NCBI GenBank assembly: GCA_019059635.1
Contig: JAGVRJ010000013.1
Coordinates: forward strand, 1-64,000
Direction: 5' to 3'
Length of the DNA: 64,000 bases
DNA from: Proales similis
Taxonomy: Eukaryota > Rotifera > Eurotatoria > Ploima > Proalidae
Position 1 is the stretch's first letter; every line of letters begins with the position of its first letter. Both the position numbers and the translations under genes were made by a program. The notes under the pieces were generated by a model. It did not search any database, was not told the origin of the DNA, and saw nothing but the letters and a program-made list of their open reading frames with translations. Shown here piece after piece: positions 60,180 through 64,000 of this stretch.

Positions 60180-60243
60180 GTCTCTTGAATGGACGAGACG
60201 AGCAAAGCAATGCATTCAGTAACAACTTAACTACTCAAGTTAA

Positions 60244-60249
60244 TTTATT
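60244..60249 (-). terminator. Poly(A) signal, PARP1
   Basis: AATAAA on minus is 106 nt past the PARP1 stop and 65 bp before the p34 start. Confidence 0.5.
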
Positions 60250-60354
60250 TGAATGAATAAATATTCGCATTTGATCGGATCTTTAAAAAAAAAAAGCATG
60301 GAATTGAAGGATAGTCAAATTTCTGTCTGTTCTAGCCTCCTAAAATTATTCGAT

Positions 60355-63300
60355 TCAGTAATTATATTTGAATTTCATTTTGAGTAAATAGCGCATTTGA
60401 ATTTGTGCTGTGTTGTAGACAATATATCTGAAATAAAGGAAAAAGGATGACTGAGAGAATTTGCGAATGAGCAACCGAGAGACAACTCACTCATTGTAGA
60501 GGAGCGAGGAATTGGTGACACCGGTGTCAGCAGGCTTGCCAAGAGGAATCTCAACACCTTCTGGGGTTATGACGACTTCTTTGGGAGCTGTTCGTCCACA
60601 GCCCTTTGTGCTGAGCTTTCCAGCCGGAAGCTTAGTGATGTATTCAGCTGAATTCCGCTCGTACCTTTCAATTGAGCAAGCTATTTTGGGCGTTTCAAGT
60701 TGAAAAGATTTTGTTAAATCACATGTTTCCCAGCGCCACTTCGCAAAGAAGCATCAACCCAACAGGGTTTGCTTGACTAGTGAAGCAATAATTGGCGCTC
60801 TTACTGACCATGTCGGCAAAGTAAACACCTTTTCCAAACTATAGAAAATTGAAGATGCATAAGAGAACAACTGAGAAGGTGGTTGTTTTCAAACCATGTA
60901 GCCTGTTGAAGGAGCTTCGGGAGGCGCTATTCTCAAGCCTTGAGAAATGATTCCGACAAAATTGGTTAAACGTGAACCGTGCCACAAGAGCTTTCTGTTT
61001 TCAATATCCTTGAATGGCTCGTACAGCTTGTGTTCTCCGTTGCGATTGATTTTGAACACATCCTCGACCTCGAGCTCATAAGACAAGTGTGTAGGCGCAT
61101 GAGTATTTTTCACATAGTCGAATATCTGCTTAAACTCTTGTGAGCTGCGGTCGAGCACTTCCATTTCGCAGTTGAGTTTTTTGAAATGGGCGTCGATTGG
61201 ATCTTGTTCATCGGCGTCACCATTAAGCAAATTGTAGGCAATTTCTATTTCCATCAAGTTGTTCAACATTTCTGTTTTTTCCTTTTTTTAAGTTTGTAAG
61301 TAACGTCTCGGCACATGTTCTCAGTCGGCACATTACTTTAATGAGTTTGGCCGAGTTCAAAATTGGCGGTCGCCTCATGCCGAAATCGTGAGGAATAAGT
61401 GTAAAAAAGCGATTACTAGCATCCAAAAGAGCGTGGGGCTCAATTGACGATTTCTCGATTAGCTAATTCATGGCCATGGTTATCGAAGCCTGGGAGAAAC
61501 ATAAGCGAATTAAAATATCACTTACGTTGCCAAGCTCATTCAACACATTGAACGCTTGTCTGATTTGGTTGGTTGATATCTTTCCGAGCGGCATTTTATT
61601 CAAATCTATTTCAAACTCCATCATTTGTTTGCGCATTGTCTCCACATCGAATATCAATCTGACGAGATTCTGAATCTGAACGGCAAGCTTCGAGCTGGAT
61701 ATATAATTCTGATCGGTTAATTTCATTTTGTTCGCAGGGTCCTCGGCACAGTCGCCATGGTCCATTTCCAAAGGAAAGAATTTGTTGGGCACTTTGCGAG
61801 CATGTTTTCTTAGCTCCCACTCTATTCCGGTTTTCTCCCAATAAAGAGCTTTAAAGTCCTCGATGGCATAGTTTTTCTGAGAATATTGCTCAAGCTTATG
61901 GCTGCCGATGTGCGTTCCGACTCTTCCCCATGCTCGGAACAAGTAGTATCTGATTGAAATGATCAAATTTGAGAAGTCGCATGACAGAGCAACAAATTAC
62001 TTTTCGGACTTGTCGTCTTTCAGGATTTGTATTTTGTAGTAAGAGTTTGTACCTTTAAGAACGTCTACCATTCCAAGGACACATGAGAATGGCTCTCCGC
62101 TTTTCACTTCAGTCAGGACGTGAGCATCGTCTTCGAGCCCAGAGTCTGGATCAACCACAGCTCCACCTTTGATTTTGAGCTTAACTTTTGAGTTTCCGTC
62201 GGCCGCTGATTTTGCTGACTTGAGCTCTGCCTGGTTCTTAACTTTTTCCTCCGTCAGCTTTCGACATTTTTCAATCTGGCTTCGAACACTGCCAGCCCAA
62301 TCAATCAAATTATGCTTCTCAATCAGAGCCTCCACGTCTATTTTATCTGAATTCAATTGCATTAAGAAGGCTTCATCGATGATATGAACACCGTGCGATT
62401 TGGCGTCTAATATCTTTTTGCTTTGCTTATCAACCTCGCCTGTGAAATATAAGATGAAAGGCGAACTTAATGCTAAATAGAGAATTTTACTTTGATTGCT
62501 TATCAACGCAACAGTATTGGCCATGACGTTTGGAAGCAGCTTTCCGCCCAAGCGTTCAATACGAAGTCTCATGTCCAGCATCTTAAGACTTAATTTGCTG
62601 GTCGCTGCAAATACAAGACCTTTAAGCGGCTGCTCATTATTTTGGTTTTCCTCATGCTGATGGTCTTGGCCAATATCAAACTGCTCCAAACTCTTTTCAA
62701 ATATTCTCTTCCCAGGCTTGAATTTAAATTTGCACAACAGGTCGAAATCTTCCTTGAATTCTTGGGCAATTTCTAACTTCTTGGCTCTCTCAGGCTCTTG
62801 CGTTTTGAATGTGCACCGAGTCCACTCGCTTAGTGAGCCAGTGCAGCTATACGACAATCCTCTGAAAACTGCAAAGTTCAATTGGCTTCTTCGCTGAGCG
62901 CATGCTAAACACCTGACCTGAACACGAGAGTTCCTTTGCAGAGCTTACATGGAAGTGGAGGACCAAACAGCATAATGTCGGTCAAAACAGTTAAACACTT
63001 GGTTTCAACAACTTTCAATTTGTATACCGAATCCAAGCGACTTTTGCACTTACGTCTTCTAAACCTGTAATACCATCATACTTTAGATTTGCATGCACCA
63101 GTTCCTTCAGCACATTGTATGGTAGTTCTCTTTTAAGTTGATCTCTTAACTTCCAAAACTTTTCGGCTTGGATCTTGTTTTAAAGCACTATGAGTTGAGA
63201 GCGAGCCCTTAATTGCCATTTAAATTACTCTTAGTTGGTTTTCTTTCTGCTCTTTTTCAAGTTTCAATTTTTTAGCTTCAGGGTCGATATCATCCTCTGC

Positions 63301-63979
63301 TTCTTCTTTTTTAACCGTGGCCAACTTCCGTTTGCTTGCCCTTAAAAAATCCGAAAAATTAAATAGTTTCGGAAAATATGACAAGGATCAAAGCCAAGTA
63401 CACTTCTTTCAGAGCCTTGCCAACAGTCTTGACCAGCGATTTTTGTTCTTCGGCCTGCAGCTGATCGTATCCCGGAACTCTAGAAGACAATCGGTTGATT
63501 AATTTCAATCTAATGCGGCATTCAAAATTCCAAATCTTACTCATCTATATTAAAATCGAAGCCGATGTTGGAAATGTTCTCGGCAAAACAATTTATATGG
63601 TACCATCCGTCGTTTCGCTTCGAAATTCTTACAGCGTCCTAAATAGGCCTTTACTCAATCAATAGAATTGCAAACTGGGTCTTGATTTCATACCTTTTCG
63701 ATGGCCTTGCCACAATTCTGACATTTACTCCTATTAGATTTGGAATATTCTAATTTGAAATGATCAACAGTCAAGTCATCTTGGTCTTTGTCGGGTACGA
63801 CGCCCTCAATTCTATTCTTTATCTTTTGCTGATCATCCCAACTTAGAGCCAAATGATGAGAGGAAGTCTGTATGCCAAGTTGACAATACTTACCGAAGTG
63901 TTTCAAAGCCCTTGATCTGAAAGGTATTTTTGGGCAAGACTTTTTTAAAAAAACAAGCGTAGTGATACCAGTTGGGAAT
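60355..63979 (-). CDS. Parp1: Poly(ADP-ribose) polymerase 1 (PARP1), 5' end outside the window
   Basis: PARP1 detects DNA breaks and adds ADP-ribose chains from NAD+. Fifteen exons are visible: 63979-63894, 63841-63694, 63638-63541, 63479-63402, 63340-63229, 63173-63054, 62997-62918, 62861-62491, 62439-62001, 61949-61526, 61462-61337, 61281-60895, 60838-60723, 60664-60491 and 60427-60355, about 943 residues. The order is the end of zinc finger 1 ([17 protein letters not shown]), zinc finger 2 ([16 protein letters not shown]), nuclear signal SKRKL, zinc finger 3 ([10 protein letters not shown]), BRCT, WGR ([14 protein letters not shown]), helical domain ([13 protein letters not shown]) and the ART domain. 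The catalytic H-Y-E set is present: LLWHGSR, SANYC and SSLLYNEY. Roughly the first 55 residues lie beyond base 64000; 63980-64000 is intron. Confidence 0.96.
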
Positions 63980-64000
63980 CTAAAGCGCAGCATCATCTAA

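Noticed and set aside
1-64000. CRISPR arrays, bacterial operon signals, integrated phage or endogenous viral genes
   Set aside because: No spaced direct repeats, Shine-Dalgarno patterns, or polymerase, capsid or integrase frames were seen; the DNA is eukaryotic throughout.

Overview
This window is the left end of an animal chromosome. Bases 1-842 are C-strand telomeric repeat (CCTAAA mixed with CCCTAAA) running inward from position 1. Next come a 172-bp subtelomeric satellite and some transposon-like debris, then ordinary gene-dense DNA. The gene set (innexin, SNAP-25, NCKX, LDL-receptor-class protein, NHERF-type PDZ scaffold, PARP1, SPATA17) is metazoan. The innexin and the very short introns (mostly 50-62 nt) suggest a small-genome invertebrate, but I cannot name the species. 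The TTTAGG/TTTAGGG telomere strand is unusual for an animal.

Layout. 0-3.4 kb: telomere, satellite, a 490-bp insert and a fold-back element. 3.9-6.5 kb: SNAP-25 (+) with two alternative first exons. 7.0-9.4 kb: NCKX Na/Ca-K exchanger (-), convergent with SNAP-25. 10.2-11.5 kb: single-exon innexin (-). 14.4-15.8 kb: ZIP9-type zinc transporter (+). 16.3-19.2 kb: SCYL1 pseudokinase (-), with a broken duplicate of one exon at 15.8-16.0 kb. 19.7-21.6 kb: CCT4 chaperonin subunit (+). 21.9-23.8 kb: MANSC/LDLa single-pass membrane protein (+). 26.8-30.8 kb: large low-complexity protein with an AUTS2/fibrosin-type motif (+). 32.8-41.5 kb: about 2,460-residue scaffold with ten PDZ domains and a charged coiled coil (-). 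41.5-48.4 kb: almost gene-free, with one stray PDZ copy at its end. 48.9-53.2 kb: a 20-exon gene that appears to join a DZANK1-N-terminal-type domain to an eight-repeat annexin (-). 53.4-55.0 kb: SPATA17 (+), head to head with it. 55.0-64.0 kb: MUS81, FUNDC1-like, MOZART1, TFIIH p34 and PARP1, all on the minus strand and tightly packed; PARP1 runs off the right edge.

Method. Exons were placed by eye, by joining open frames at GT-AG (once GC-AG) sites so that the phase is kept and the product matches what I know of the protein family. For the genes resolved this way every exon length is consistent in phase, which supports the models but does not replace RNA evidence. Three apparent frameshifts disappeared once 55-61-nt introns were recognised.

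Functional themes. SNAP-25, NCKX, innexin and the PDZ scaffold belong to membrane excitability, secretion and transporter organisation. SPATA17 and the DZANK1-like/annexin gene share a 275-bp divergent promoter and may belong to cilium or sperm biology (inference). MUS81, PARP1 and TFIIH p34 form a cluster of DNA repair and transcription genes. The most notable items are the DZANK1-like/annexin fusion, the ten-PDZ scaffold whose introns are all in phase 1, the atypical telomere repeat, and the alternative SNAP-25 first exons.
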